Counted from the stretch's first letter, positions 1 to 9,843 are shown. The stretch: 64,000 nucleotides of DNA from Lactobacillus johnsonii (GCF_014058685.1 NZ_CP059055.1:186001-250000); one strand, 5' to 3'. A program made the numbers and translations. Notes: generated by a model not told the origin, from the letters alone.

Positions 1-1284
1 GCAGATTACCCAGCAATGTACAATCCAATGCCTTTATCTGAATTTGAAGATAAGTTTGATAGCTTTAAGATTGACAACTTCTTAAGTAATTTATTTACTC
101 AAAAGCCTGAGAAGATTATTGTCACTGAACCAAGATTTTTAGATCATGTTGAGGAATTGATCAACGAAGATAATTTTGATGAAATTAAAGGCTGGATGGT
201 TGTTAAGTTTATTAATGGTGTAGCTGCATATCTTTCTCAAGACTTCCGTGAAGCTGCTTTTCCATTTAGTCAAGCTTTATCAGGACAACCTGAATTATCT
301 TCTGGTACTAAGCAAGCTTACCGTTTAGCTAATGGTATGTTTAGCGAAGTAGTTGGTGTGTACTACGGTCAAACTTACTTTGGCGCTGAAGCTAAGGCTG
401 ACGTAGAAGATATGATTCATAAGATGATTGACGTTTATGAAAAACGTATCTCTGAAAATGATTGGCTATCTGAAGACACCAAGAAAAAAGCAATTGTTAA
501 ATTACGTGCTTTAATTTTGAAGATTGGTTATCCAGAAAAGATTGAAGAAATCTATGATCGTCTTCAAGTTGTCCCTGAAGCAGAAGGTGGTAGCCTTTAC
601 TCTAATGAAAGCGCAGCTGCTGTAGAATCAGTTAAGTATAATCTTGAAAAATTAACGCAACCGGTTGATCGAACTGTATGGCTCATGCCTGGTAACTTAG
701 TAAATGCATGTTACGATCCACAGAGAAATGATATTACTTTCCCAGCTGCAATTTTGCAAAAGCCATTCTATGACTTGAAACAATCTCGTAGCTTAAACTA
801 CGGTGGTATTGGTGTTGTTATTGCACACGAAATTTCTCACGCCTTTGACAACAACGGTGCTAAATTTGATGAATTTGGTAACTTGAAGAACTGGTGGACA
901 GACGAAGACTTTGAGGAATTTAAGAAACGTACTCAAGCCGAAATTGACTTATTTAATGGTATTGAATATGGTCCAGTTACCTTGAATGGTAAGCAGATTG
1001 TTTCTGAAAATATTGCTGACCAAGGTGGTTTGACTGCAGCTGTTGAAGCTAATAAGGGTGAAGATGGAAACATGAAGGAAGTATTTGAAAACTTTGCTCG
1101 TGTTTGGGCAAACAAGCAACTTCCTGAATCGATTAAGACACAAGTTTCAGTTGATGTTCATGCTCCTGGTCCTGAAAGAGCTAACGTTCAATCACAATGC
1201 CAAGAAGAGTTCTACAAGGCATTTGATGTTAAGCCAGAAGATGGTATGTGGTTAGATCCAGAAAAACGTGTTGTGATTTGGTAA
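1..1284 (+). CDS. pepO: Neutral endopeptidase PepO (M13 family), 5'-truncated by the window edge
   Basis: The reading frame is already open at base 1, so the start lies upstream; about 427 residues are visible of a family usually near 630-650. The visible part holds the M13 zinc motif HEISH (about 826-840) and the second ligand motif ENIAD (about 1006-1020). It ends in the family's short C-terminus with a terminal Trp (VVIW). M13 enzymes are zinc endopeptidases that cleave short peptides; the lactobacillar PepO has no signal peptide and works in the cytoplasm on imported casein peptides (family knowledge). A hairpin terminator follows directly. The internal ATG at 16 is not a start; it is simply the first Met in the window. 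Confidence 0.95.
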   Translation, partial: ADYPAMYNPMPLSEFEDKFDSFKIDNFLSNLFTQKPEKIIVTEPRFLDHVEELINEDNFDEIKGWMVVKFINGVAAYLSQDFREAAFPFSQALSGQPELSSGTKQAYRLANGMFSEVVGVYYGQTYFGAEAKADVEDMIHKMIDVYEKRISENDWLSEDTKKKAIVKLRALILKIGYPEKIEEIYDRLQVVPEAEGGSLYSNESAAAVESVKYNLEKLTQPVDRTVWLMPGNLVNACYDPQRNDITFPAAILQKPFYDLKQSRSLNYGGIGVVIAHEISHAFDNNGAKFDEFGNLKNWWTDEDFEEFKKRTQAEIDLFNGIEYGPVTLNGKQIVSENIADQGGLTAAVEANKGEDGNMKEVFENFARVWANKQLPESIKTQVSVDVHAPGPERANVQSQCQEEFYKAFDVKPEDGMWLDPEKRVVIW

Positions 1285-1303
1285 AAAAACAAAGACTAAT
1301 TTT

Positions 1304-1338
1304 AGAATCAAATGGCGAAAGCTGTTTGGTTCTTTTTT
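1304..1338 (+). terminator. Rho-independent terminator of pepO
   Basis: Stem AGAATCAAATGGC with GAAA tetraloop and GCTGTTTGGTTCT (some G-U pairs), followed by six T. It starts 20 bases after the pepO stop. Confidence 0.8.
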
Positions 1339-1426
1339 CATTGTTTGCAAAAAGAAATTATTAATAATATTATGAATTGGTATTCTTATCACTTAAGACA
1401 ATATTCTTAATTAGAAAAGGTTAAAC

Positions 1427-3133
1427 ATGTTAGAAAAAATAAAAACTAATAGATTTTGCCAATTCATCTGGCCATATTTATTAATCATCTTGGCTACAAC
1501 CATAGTCATTTCACCACAGCTAATCTCACACACTATTTTAGCTAGTGATGACACTGCTGATACCTTATTTCACTATAGTCGCTTTTATGATGCAGGGATG
1601 CAGCTTAAAAGTGGAATCTTTAGCATTTTCCAAACTAATTTTACTTTTCAGCAGAGCGGAAGAATTATTAATGCCATTTATGGGCCGCTTTTCGCCTATT
1701 TTAACGGGATTTTAGTTCTTATTGCTGGTAATTGGTTTAACTATCAAGTTATCTTAGCCTATCTAATTTCTTTATTGGGTGCTGGGAGTATGTATTACCT
1801 CCTAAAGCAGGTAGGTATTAATAAGCTTTTAGCTACTGTAATGGGAATTATCTATATTAACATTGGGATGATTCCAGCCTTTATCAATCGTAGTTCTTTT
1901 AATGGGTGGGGCCAGGCGTTAATGCCGCTAGTTGTTTTATGCGGCGTTCGCATGATTTGCGATAAAAAACAACCAATTAACTGGATTCAGTTAATGATTG
2001 TGATGAGTCTGCTTATCCAAGTCCATGTCTTAAGTACCTTAATGGCAGTCTTGTTACTGATTCCATTCTTTATCTACTCTTTAATTATTAACAATAATTC
2101 TAAAAAAGTTTGGATACCTTTTATTAAGGCAGTTCTAGGAACCGTTGTCTTATCAGCAAATGTAATTGGTGCATTTTTAGTTTTAATGCCTACAAATCAC
2201 CTTTCTGCAACTACTGAATTTGATTTATCTCGCGGTGGGTTACGACCACATATGCTTTGGCATAATGAATATGGAACAGCATTTGCATATATTTTGCCAA
2301 TTTTTGTTTTATTGATTATTGCGCAATTTATCTATGTTGTCATGCACTATAAACGAGACAGGCTAAATACTTTTGTAACCATTTGGGGGACTGTCTTATT
2401 AGGCTTATCTTCATTTGTTTTTCCATGGGGACTAGTTCAAAGAGCTTTTCCAAGCTTAAAATCCTACTTTCAGTTTCCATTTAGATTAACAGTTGTGGTA
2501 TATCCATTGATTTTACTAGGGATGGCTTTAACGGTTAACTACTTACTAAAAAAGGGAGTTAAGCCAAAAGCAGTTGGCATTAGCTTGGTAACAATTTTAC
2601 TTTTAGAAGCAGCTGTGCCAAATATAATTACCAACCACATTTTCACAGTTGCTTGTCAAAAAGATGCACAAGTTCAAGTTGTCGCTAAACAATCAACCAG
2701 TGACAAGATGCTAGAAATGTTGAAGTGGCATTATTTACCAGACTATTTACCAACGAAAGATAAGTCGATTGACCAAAATGCAGCTTATCTATATAAAGTT
2801 AATGTTGTTGAGCGATACCAAAAATTTGATCACCGAGTTACTAAAAATGGTGATTTAGTATTATCTTGGAAGGCTAATAAAGATAATAAGATAGTTTTAC
2901 CTGTTGTGCTTTACACGCAAAGTGAACTAACAGTGAATAGTAAGAAATTCTCCGGTGCTAAAAATATAATTGGGAATCCAATTGTTAATCAAAAAGCTGG
3001 ATTAAATCGCGCTATTTTACACTTTGCCGTGCCAAGCTGGTTCTATGTAATTAGTGCAATTTCATTAATTTCTTGGCTTTTAGTTATTGTATTTTTACTA
3101 TGGAAAAAATTTATAAATAATAAAAACAATTAA
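1427..3133 (+). CDS. Large polytopic membrane protein, PTPS-related/YfhO-like
   Basis: This 568-residue protein has a short basic N-terminus, a first membrane span, a loop with an acidic SDDTAD motif, then many hydrophobic spans (I count roughly ten to twelve). A hydrophilic outward-facing segment (about residues 400-535) follows, and one last span with a basic tail (KKFINNKNN). This layout, including the DDT motif after the first span, recalls the bacterial membrane proteins named '6-pyruvoyl-tetrahydropterin synthase-related' (PF10131) and the YfhO-type GT-C glycosyltransferase-like proteins. That family name does not imply pterin chemistry. A role in moving sugars onto cell-surface polymers is only an inference. 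The gene is monocistronic, between two terminators. The start ATG is preceded by only a weak AGAAAAGG. Confidence 0.6.
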   Translation: MLEKIKTNRFCQFIWPYLLIILATTIVISPQLISHTILASDDTADTLFHYSRFYDAGMQLKSGIFSIFQTNFTFQQSGRIINAIYGPLFAYFNGILVLIAGNWFNYQVILAYLISLLGAGSMYYLLKQVGINKLLATVMGIIYINIGMIPAFINRSSFNGWGQALMPLVVLCGVRMICDKKQPINWIQLMIVMSLLIQVHVLSTLMAVLLLIPFFIYSLIINNNSKKVWIPFIKAVLGTVVLSANVIGAFLVLMPTNHLSATTEFDLSRGGLRPHMLWHNEYGTAFAYILPIFVLLIIAQFIYVVMHYKRDRLNTFVTIWGTVLLGLSSFVFPWGLVQRAFPSLKSYFQFPFRLTVVVYPLILLGMALTVNYLLKKGVKPKAVGISLVTILLLEAAVPNIITNHIFTVACQKDAQVQVVAKQSTSDKMLEMLKWHYLPDYLPTKDKSIDQNAAYLYKVNVVERYQKFDHRVTKNGDLVLSWKANKDNKIVLPVVLYTQSELTVNSKKFSGAKNIIGNPIVNQKAGLNRAILHFAVPSWFYVISAISLISWLLVIVFLLWKKFINNKNN

Positions 3134-3153
3134 AAGATATCGAAATCATATAC

Positions 3154-3203
3154 AAAAGCGGTTCCTTAATAAGTTAAATGTATTAGGGAATTGCTTTTTG
3201 TTT
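3154..3203 (+). terminator. Terminator after the membrane protein gene
   Basis: Long imperfect hairpin (5' arm 3154-3171, AAAAGCGGTTCCTTAATA; 3' arm 3181-3198, TATTAGGGAATTGCTTTT) ending in a T run. Confidence 0.7.
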
Positions 3204-3293
3204 GTATGGGTTATTTACGATTAATATCAATTTATTTTTCAATTAATACATGGCTATAGTTAACTTGTTATGTTATTATTTAACTGTAAGAAT

Positions 3294-3307
3294 TGAAACC
3301 GCTTTCT
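3294..3307 (+). promoter_or_regulatory. cre (CcpA) site in the pckA leader
   Basis: TGAAACCGCTTTCT matches the cre consensus TGWAANCGNTNWCA at 13 of 14 positions. It lies just upstream of the pckA ribosome binding site and overlaps a small inverted repeat (GAAACC at 3295-3300, GGTTTC at 3310-3315). A CcpA roadblock on pckA fits a gluconeogenic or C4-metabolism gene, but binding is inferred. Confidence 0.65.
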
Positions 3308-3332
3308 ATGGTTTCAGAGGAGGAAATTTAAG

Positions 3333-4991
3333 TTGAGTACACAAGAACGTTATTCTCATGATGAGTTAAGAAAAGCTAACAAAAAATTTAGTCGGGTTCG
3401 TTCTACTATTGAATCTGCCTTTTATGGTAACAATGTACACGAAGTAACTAGTGTTGCTGAAGCTTATAATTTAGCTAAGAAACAATCTGGTGTTATCGAA
3501 ACTGACCTACCAATTTTACATACTAAAGAACTCGGTTTACCACAGGGTGCAAAGCAATTAGTTTATAATCACGGTAAAATCTTGGGTAGAACAGCAAGTG
3601 CACGTCACTTTGTTGACGATCCAAAAGAGGATCCTGAAGCATTAGCTGGCAATTTACGTGAAGATATTTATAAGGGCCATGATCAAAAATTCTTAAAAGC
3701 AACAGTTTTAGTAGGATTAGATCCAAGCTTTACTGTTAAAGCACATATTATGATGCCAGAAGATCAAGCCTTTAACTTACTTTCATATATCTTGAACTTC
3801 CATTTCTTTGATGAAGAAGCAGAAAAGATCTATAAGAACTCGAAGTTATATGATGAAGGAGATATTTACTTCTACTTTGATCCAAATACACAAGATGAAG
3901 ACTATCAAAAGGGCTTTGGTGTCTTTGATGCTCCACATAACTGTGCTGCAGTCTTTGGCTTACGCTACTTCGGTGAATTAAAGAAGGGTACTTTAACTCT
4001 TGCTTGGGCTATGGCTCACAGAAACGGTTATACTGCTTGTCACGGTGGTGAAAAGTCATTCCACTTTAAGGATAAGGATGATAAAGTATTTGCTTTCTAC
4101 GGCTTATCTGGTTCAGGCAAATCTACTTTGACTCATGAAATGTATGATGGTAAATATGATATTACTGTTTTGCACGATGATGCATTTATTATTTCTCGTG
4201 AAGATGGATCTTCAGTAGCATTAGAGCCTTCATATTTTGATAAGACGCATGACTATCCAGCAGGCCACCATGAGACTAAGTACTACACTACAATTATGAA
4301 CTGTGCTGTTACTCAAGATGAAGATGGTAAGAAAGTTATTGTGACTGAAGATCTTCGTAACAATAATGGTCGTGTTATTAAGACACGTTATACTTCACCA
4401 CATAGAGTTGACTATGAAAGTGCACCAATCACTGCCTTATTCTGGATTATGAAGGATGGTTCCTTACCACCAATCTTAAAGGTTGATGATCCAGTTCTAG
4501 CAACTACAATGGGACTTACTTTAGCAACCAAGAGAACTAGTGCTGAAAACTTACCAAAGGGCTTTGACATGAATACTTTGGTAATTGAACCATTTGCGGA
4601 CCCATTCCGTGCTTACCCAGTATCTGGTGACTACTCAGACTTTAAGGAATTATTTACTAAGCGTGGAGCTTCTTGTTACATCTTGAATACTGATGCATTT
4701 ATGGGTAAGGATATTCCAAAGGAAGTAACTAAGAAGTTAGTTGAAGATCTTGCTAATGGTACTATCAAAGACAGTGACTGGAAGCAATTTGGTAACTTCA
4801 AGGGTGTATCATACTTGCCAATTGAAGGCTACGAAGTTCACTTAGATGACCCTGAATATCAAAAGACTTTGGCTAAGAGAATGCAAGATCGGTTAGACTG
4901 GTTGAATAAGTATGATGAAGAACACCCTACTCAACCAATTCAAGAAGAAGCTAAGAAGACCTTGGAAGGTATTATTAAGGAATTAAATTAG
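3333..4991 (+). CDS. pckA: Phosphoenolpyruvate carboxykinase (ATP)
   Basis: This 552-residue protein has the ATP-type PEPCK kinase loop GLSGSGKST at about residues 257-265, followed by the metal-binding VLHDDAF segment, and is the usual family length. It interconverts oxaloacetate + ATP and PEP + CO2 + ADP in the cytosol. The start is TTG at 3333, supported by AGAGGAGG at 3316-3323; no ATG is better placed. A cre-like site lies in the leader. The gene is monocistronic and ends at a shared bidirectional terminator facing kup. In a fermentative lactobacillus it may run anaplerotically or in aspartate/malate metabolism; that direction is inference. Confidence 0.95.
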   Translation: MSTQERYSHDELRKANKKFSRVRSTIESAFYGNNVHEVTSVAEAYNLAKKQSGVIETDLPILHTKELGLPQGAKQLVYNHGKILGRTASARHFVDDPKEDPEALAGNLREDIYKGHDQKFLKATVLVGLDPSFTVKAHIMMPEDQAFNLLSYILNFHFFDEEAEKIYKNSKLYDEGDIYFYFDPNTQDEDYQKGFGVFDAPHNCAAVFGLRYFGELKKGTLTLAWAMAHRNGYTACHGGEKSFHFKDKDDKVFAFYGLSGSGKSTLTHEMYDGKYDITVLHDDAFIISREDGSSVALEPSYFDKTHDYPAGHHETKYYTTIMNCAVTQDEDGKKVIVTEDLRNNNGRVIKTRYTSPHRVDYESAPITALFWIMKDGSLPPILKVDDPVLATTMGLTLATKRTSAENLPKGFDMNTLVIEPFADPFRAYPVSGDYSDFKELFTKRGASCYILNTDAFMGKDIPKEVTKKLVEDLANGTIKDSDWKQFGNFKGVSYLPIEGYEVHLDDPEYQKTLAKRMQDRLDWLNKYDEEHPTQPIQEEAKKTLEGIIKELN

Positions 4992-5038
4992 TTAAACATA
5001 GTTAGAAATCCTCTTAAAAATTTTTATATTTGAACACT

Positions 5039-5068
5039 AAAAAGGCATCCCTTTTGGGATGCCTTTTT
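5039..5068. terminator. Bidirectional terminator between pckA and kup
   Basis: Perfect stem AAAAAGGCATCCC / GGGATGCCTTTTT with a TTTT loop. A and T runs on both sides let it serve the two convergent genes. Confidence 0.9.
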
Positions 5069-5086
5069 GTTAGCCATTAACTTGCC

Positions 5087-7138
5087 CTACTCTTTAAGTT
5101 CTCCTTCGGCTTGAAGCTTCTTTTTGATATCTTCAAATTTCTTAGGAGGGATGCGAGTAATATGTTGTCTTCTTTGATTTCCTAGAATCAATGGAACACG
5201 TTCAATGACTGTATCTGCATAATCTAAGCCAAACCATGAAGCCGGGTTTGAGGAAAGATTTTGAAGCCATACACGGGCTTCAACTAAGAATTTTTCATAA
5301 CTTCTAAGTTGTGTTTGTGGACTAATTACATCGTTAACGATAACGAATGAGAAGTCACCAACATCTCTACCAGGAGTAGTAGTGTACTCTTGTGGTTGAG
5401 ATTCAATAGTTCCATCTGCAATCAAGTCATGAACAATTTGACGCAAGTAAACATTCACACTAGTTTGCTGCTTGAAACCAAGGAAGAGCTGAACGTTAAT
5501 AACATTCTTTGTACCATAAGTGTTAACAGCATATTCAGCAGTGAATGGCTCGTTAGTTACATTAACTGTTACAAACCAATATGCGCGTGCTCGCTTAGGA
5601 CGTTTATCTAAGATAGAGTAGAGAATTTCTCGCTTAATAAACTTATTGTACTTAACTTTTGCCATATAGACTAAGTTAGTTGCAAAAGTAGGATAATCTT
5701 CGTCATGACTTAAGTTCGTTAACATATCCACGTATTCATCAAGACGAACATAAGCGTTACGTGATTCACGCTTGTCTCTAATTTTATTACCGTAGTACCA
5801 AACGTACATAATGATTCCGATGAATCCGGCAATAACTAGTGAAACGTAACCACCGTGCATGAATTTACTCAAGCTGGCTAACATAAACATTACGTCTAAA
5901 AAGCCAAAGAAAATTAAGAAGAGCCAATTCCAAATAGTATGAACGCCCTTCATTGCCAACCATTCATAGAGCAGAATTGTTGTCATTAACATTGAAATGG
6001 TAATTGACAAACCATAAGCTGCTTCCATGTGAGCTGAGGTTTGGAAGCAAAGAACAATTGCAATAGTCGCTGCACAAATCATTTTATTAACTGAAGGAAT
6101 ATAAATCTGTCCCTTTTTAGTGGAAGGATACATAATATTCATTCTTGGTAAAAATTTCAAACCACTGGCTTCAGCTACTAAAGTAAATGAACCAGTAATC
6201 AAAGCTTGTGAAGCAATAACAGCTGCAATAGTTGCTAAAACAATCGCAGCTAAACGAATGTTTTGTGGAATAATTTCAAAGAATGGGTTGAAATCACCAT
6301 TTCCCGCATTGTAGTTAGGATTGTTTAAAATCCAAACACCTTGACCAAAGTAGTTAAGTGACAAACAAACAAAGACATATGGCCAGGAACCAATAATGTT
6401 TCCTTTACCAACGTGACCAACGTCTGAATACAAAGCTTCAGCACCAGTAGTAGCAAGGAAGATAGAACCTAAAATAAAGATTCCAGCTTTGTTGTAAGGA
6501 CTGAATAAAAGTTTAATTGCGTAGTATGGATTAAGAGCTTGTAAAATTGAAAGATCCCCCATCATATTCATTAATCCAATTACACCTAAGAAGGTGAACC
6601 AGATAAACATGATTGGACCAAAAGCCTTACCGATAATACTTGTCCCCATTCTTTGAATTGAGAACAAAAGTAAAAGAATTACTACTGTAATCGCAATAAC
6701 AGTTCCTTGAGTAGAAACTGGAACGTTACCATGACCAAATTCAATTCCTTTTAATCCTTCAATCGCAGTTGTAACAGTAACTGCGGGAGTTAAAGTACCA
6801 TCAGCTAAAATTGCTGCACCACCAATCAAAGCAGGAAGGACAAGCCATTTTGCTCGTTTCCGGACCAAAGTATAGAGGGCAAAAATACCACCTTCACCAT
6901 GGTTAGTAGCTTTTAAGGCAATAAAGACAGTTTGCAAAGTTGTTAACAGGGTAACTGTCCAAAGTACTAAGGAAATAGAACCTACAATAAAGTCGCGATT
7001 TACGTTCGCAATTCCGCCGTTTCCGGCAACAATTGATTTCATAACATATAGCGGACTTGTTCCGATATCTCCGTAGACAATACCAATAGCAATCAGTAAG
7101 CCTGCGGCTGATATATTTTTCCGTGTTTTTTCATTCAT
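5087..7138 (-). CDS. kup: Kup-family potassium uptake protein (copy 1)
   Basis: This is a K+:H+ symporter of the KUP/HAK/KT family with about 12 membrane spans in the first two thirds and a C-terminal cytosolic domain. The family N-terminus (GIVYGDIGTSPLYV), the GGIFALYTLVR loop and ATTGAEALYSDVGHVG are all present. An upstream ATG at 7165 also opens the frame, but GGGAG at 7148-7152 is correctly spaced for ATG 7136-7138, giving 683 residues (MNEKTRKN...). The neighbour at 7287-9284 is a close paralog, so this is a tandem duplication. No c-di-AMP (ydaO) aptamer fits in the 149-base gap, half of which is the upstream gene's terminator. Confidence 0.95.
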   Translation of the reverse strand: MNEKTRKNISAAGLLIAIGIVYGDIGTSPLYVMKSIVAGNGGIANVNRDFIVGSISLVLWTVTLLTTLQTVFIALKATNHGEGGIFALYTLVRKRAKWLVLPALIGGAAILADGTLTPAVTVTTAIEGLKGIEFGHGNVPVSTQGTVIAITVVILLLLFSIQRMGTSIIGKAFGPIMFIWFTFLGVIGLMNMMGDLSILQALNPYYAIKLLFSPYNKAGIFILGSIFLATTGAEALYSDVGHVGKGNIIGSWPYVFVCLSLNYFGQGVWILNNPNYNAGNGDFNPFFEIIPQNIRLAAIVLATIAAVIASQALITGSFTLVAEASGLKFLPRMNIMYPSTKKGQIYIPSVNKMICAATIAIVLCFQTSAHMEAAYGLSITISMLMTTILLYEWLAMKGVHTIWNWLFLIFFGFLDVMFMLASLSKFMHGGYVSLVIAGFIGIIMYVWYYGNKIRDKRESRNAYVRLDEYVDMLTNLSHDEDYPTFATNLVYMAKVKYNKFIKREILYSILDKRPKRARAYWFVTVNVTNEPFTAEYAVNTYGTKNVINVQLFLGFKQQTSVNVYLRQIVHDLIADGTIESQPQEYTTTPGRDVGDFSFVIVNDVISPQTQLRSYEKFLVEARVWLQNLSSNPASWFGLDYADTVIERVPLILGNQRRQHITRIPPKKFEDIKKKLQAEGELKE

Positions 7139-7187
7139 TATTATATTCTCCCAATAAATAGCCAAATAGCTAAATATTCAATAACGT

Positions 7188-7219
7188 AAAAAAGAATGCC
7201 GAAAAGACATTCTTTTTTT
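7188..7219 (-). terminator. Terminator of the upstream kup copy
   Basis: Stem AAAAAAGAATG / CATTCTTTTTT in the gap between the two kup genes. It implies that the downstream copy needs its own promoter or read-through. Confidence 0.75.
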
Positions 7220-7286
7220 AAACATATCTATTTTCATCTATTTGCGCAAGAGTTGCAAGTATCTGCAGGCGATTAATTAAAAATAT

Positions 7287-9284
7287 TTATTTCAATTTAG
7301 TTCTTTGAATTGATTTAATATTTTGTGAGCCTAGGATTAATGGAACTCGTTCAACTACTGTATCAGCATATTCTAATCCAAACCAAACAGCAGGATTAGA
7401 AGATAAATTTTGAAGCCAGACACGACTTTCAACTAACCACTTTTCATAAGTATTTAATTGAGTTTGTGGACTAATCACATCATTTACAATTACAAATTTA
7501 AAATCTCCAACGTCACGACCGGGAGTCGTGGTGTATTCTTGTGGCTGAGATTCGATTGTACCATCTTTAATTAGCTCGTGAACTATTTGTCGTAGATAAA
7601 CATTAACTTTTTGCTGTTGTTTAAAACCTAAATATAGTTGAACGTTAATCACGTTTTTTGTGCCGTAAGTATTAATTGCATATTCGGCGGTAAAGGGTTC
7701 GTTAGTTACATTAACAGTGACAAACCAATATGCATGGGCCCGTTTTGGACGTTTGTCTAAAATTGAGTAGAGTATATCGCGCTTGATAAACTTATTGTAC
7801 TTAACCTTAGCCATATAAACTAAATTTGTCGCGTATAAAGGCACACTATCATCATGACTTAAATTACTTAGCATGGAAGTGTATTCGTCTAAACGCACGT
7901 AAGCATTTTTAGCTTCGCGTCTATCACGAACTTTGTTACCAAAATACCAAATATACATAATTGCACCGATAAAGGCAGCAATAATTACTGTTACATAACC
8001 GCCATGTAAAAACTTAGCTAAACTGGAAATTAAAAACATACTTTCAATTGCACCGAACAAAAACAGAAAAACTAAGCGTAACAAGATGTTAACTTTTTTT
8101 AGAGATAGGTACTCAAAAAGTAATATTGTCGTCATTAGCATGGTAACAGTAATTGCTAACCCGTAAGCTGCCTCCATGTGTTCTGATGTCTTAAATAAAA
8201 AGACAATTCCGATTGTAGCAGCGCAAAGCATTTTATTAATAGAAGGGATGAAGATCTGGCCTTGTTCAGTTGAGGGATATATAATTTTCATTCTTGGTAA
8301 AAATTTTAAGCCACTTGCTTCTGAAACTAATGTAAAAGATCCAGTAATTAAAGCCTGAGAAGCGATAATGGCTGCTAAGGTGGCTAAAATGATGGCGAAA
8401 AATTTCCACTGACTTGGAAGAGCTTCAAAGAAGGGATTAAAGTCAGTATTACCAGCATGGTAGTTAGGATTTTCTAAAATCCATACTCCTTGACCAAGAT
8501 AGTTCAAGGCTAGACAAATAAAGACGTAAGGCCAAGAAGCCATGATATTGCCTTTTCCTACGTGGCCTACGTCTGAATAAAGCGCTTCTGCCCCTGTAGT
8601 TGCTAAAAAGACAGCTCCTAGGATTAAAACACCAACCTTATTTGCTGGGCTAAACAAAATTTTGACTGCTAACACAGGGTTGAGAGCCTCAAGGAGCGAC
8701 AAGTCATGACTTAGGTTCATAGCACCAGTTAAACCTAAAAAAGTAAACCAGATAAGCATAATTGGCCCAAAAGTTTTTCCAATTATACTAGTTCCCATTC
8801 TTTGGATGGAAAATAAAAATAAAAGAATGATGATGGTAATAATAAGAACACTGTTTTGATTAGGAACGGGAATATCATTGCCAAATCTCATGTTTTTAAG
8901 ACCTTCAATTGCTGTCGTGACAGTAACTGCAGGTGTCAGTGTGCCGTCTGCAAGCAAGGCAGCTCCACCAATTAAAGCAGGAAGAACTAACCATTTGGCC
9001 TTTTTTCTAACCAAAGCATAAAGTGAAAAAATACCACCCTCACCATGGTTAGTCGCTTTAAGAGCAATTAGAACATACTTAACTGTTGTTAAAAGAGTTA
9101 TTGTCCAAAGAATAAGAGAGATAGATCCGACTATATATTCTCTGTTAACACTAGCAATTCCTCCATTTTCATTCACAATTGCCTTCATAACATAGAGAGG
9201 ACTTGTACCAATATCGCCATAGACGATTCCAATTGAAACTAAAAGGCCAGCTAGAGTGACCTTTTTTCGTACACCATTATTCAT
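7287..9284 (-). CDS. kup: Kup-family potassium uptake protein (copy 2)
   Basis: Paralog of the adjacent kup gene, colinear over almost its whole length; both share motifs such as SQPQEYTTTPGRDVGD in the cytosolic domain. The predicted protein is 665 residues from ATG at 9282-9284, preceded by TAGGAAAT. The longer frame from 9320 lacks a ribosome binding site. It lacks the extended Lys/Glu-rich C-terminal tail of copy 1. The two copies have diverged in membrane loops, so they may differ in affinity or in the conditions of use (inference). The gene is followed by its own terminator. Confidence 0.95.
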   Translation of the reverse strand: MNNGVRKKVTLAGLLVSIGIVYGDIGTSPLYVMKAIVNENGGIASVNREYIVGSISLILWTITLLTTVKYVLIALKATNHGEGGIFSLYALVRKKAKWLVLPALIGGAALLADGTLTPAVTVTTAIEGLKNMRFGNDIPVPNQNSVLIITIIILLFLFSIQRMGTSIIGKTFGPIMLIWFTFLGLTGAMNLSHDLSLLEALNPVLAVKILFSPANKVGVLILGAVFLATTGAEALYSDVGHVGKGNIMASWPYVFICLALNYLGQGVWILENPNYHAGNTDFNPFFEALPSQWKFFAIILATLAAIIASQALITGSFTLVSEASGLKFLPRMKIIYPSTEQGQIFIPSINKMLCAATIGIVFLFKTSEHMEAAYGLAITVTMLMTTILLFEYLSLKKVNILLRLVFLFLFGAIESMFLISSLAKFLHGGYVTVIIAAFIGAIMYIWYFGNKVRDRREAKNAYVRLDEYTSMLSNLSHDDSVPLYATNLVYMAKVKYNKFIKRDILYSILDKRPKRAHAYWFVTVNVTNEPFTAEYAINTYGTKNVINVQLYLGFKQQQKVNVYLRQIVHELIKDGTIESQPQEYTTTPGRDVGDFKFVIVNDVISPQTQLNTYEKWLVESRVWLQNLSSNPAVWFGLEYADTVVERVPLILGSQNIKSIQRTKLK

Positions 9285-9331
9285 ATTAAAATTTCCTAAT
9301 AAAATAAAACGTAATGACATTTTAGATAAAT

Positions 9332-9366
9332 AAAAAAGAATGTATTAAAACAATACATTCTTTTTT
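9332..9366 (-). terminator. Terminator of the 139-residue protein gene
   Basis: Perfect 15-bp stem AAAAAAGAATGTATT / AATACATTCTTTTTT with a 5-base loop. It lies between the small gene and the upstream kup copy. Confidence 0.85.
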
Positions 9367-9423
9367 ACTAGCACTATTTTGTTCCTTTAGGATTCAATAT
9401 GCAACTAATAATTTGTGATTTTT

Positions 9424-9843
9424 TTATGAAAGAGTTTGTTTAATCTCGTTACGACGATCAGTGTACCATTTTTCCCAATCTTCGTAAGTCTTCATGTTTT
9501 GTGGATCTACGCCAGTTTGTTTTTGGATGTTGTTAAGCATATCCATAAAACGGTCTCCATGAATATTTAAAACATGCTTAACCAAGTTGCGACGGCTGAA
9601 AGCCATATTGTTAGTTAAGTATGTATTAATTTCGATAACATCATGATTACCATCATAAACATCCATAATTTCAAGATCGCTTTCGTCAAATTTTGAAATG
9701 TAGAAGTTAGCAAATGTCTTTAAGTAATCTGGTTGTTCTTTAAATTCAGTAGCTGGCATTTCTACACGATTTGCCTCTGGCATAACTACTTCAAATTCTT
9801 CTTTTTCTTGAGTTTCTTCGGTGTTCTTCTTGTCTTCAGTCAA
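9424..9843 (-). CDS. Conserved hypothetical protein, acidic, 139 residues
   Basis: I do not recognise a named domain. The first 40 residues are highly charged (Lys/Glu/Thr) and probably disordered. The rest (from about LKTFANFYISKFD) looks like a compact alpha/beta domain without signal peptide or membrane span. The start is TTG at 9841-9843, justified by AAAGGAGCT nine bases upstream. The gene stands between a lipoprotein gene on the same strand and its own strong terminator, so it is probably monocistronic or read with the lipoprotein gene. It looks like a real gene from its codon usage and signals. Confidence 0.75.
   Translation of the reverse strand: MTEDKKNTEETQEKEEFEVVMPEANRVEMPATEFKEQPDYLKTFANFYISKFDESDLEIMDVYDGNHDVIEINTYLTNNMAFSRRNLVKHVLNIHGDRFMDMLNNIQKQTGVDPQNMKTYEDWEKWYTDRRNEIKQTLS

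Noticed and set aside
7139-7290. Possible c-di-AMP (ydaO) riboswitch upstream of kup
   Set aside because: The gap is too short and is filled by a terminator; no conserved aptamer core is seen.
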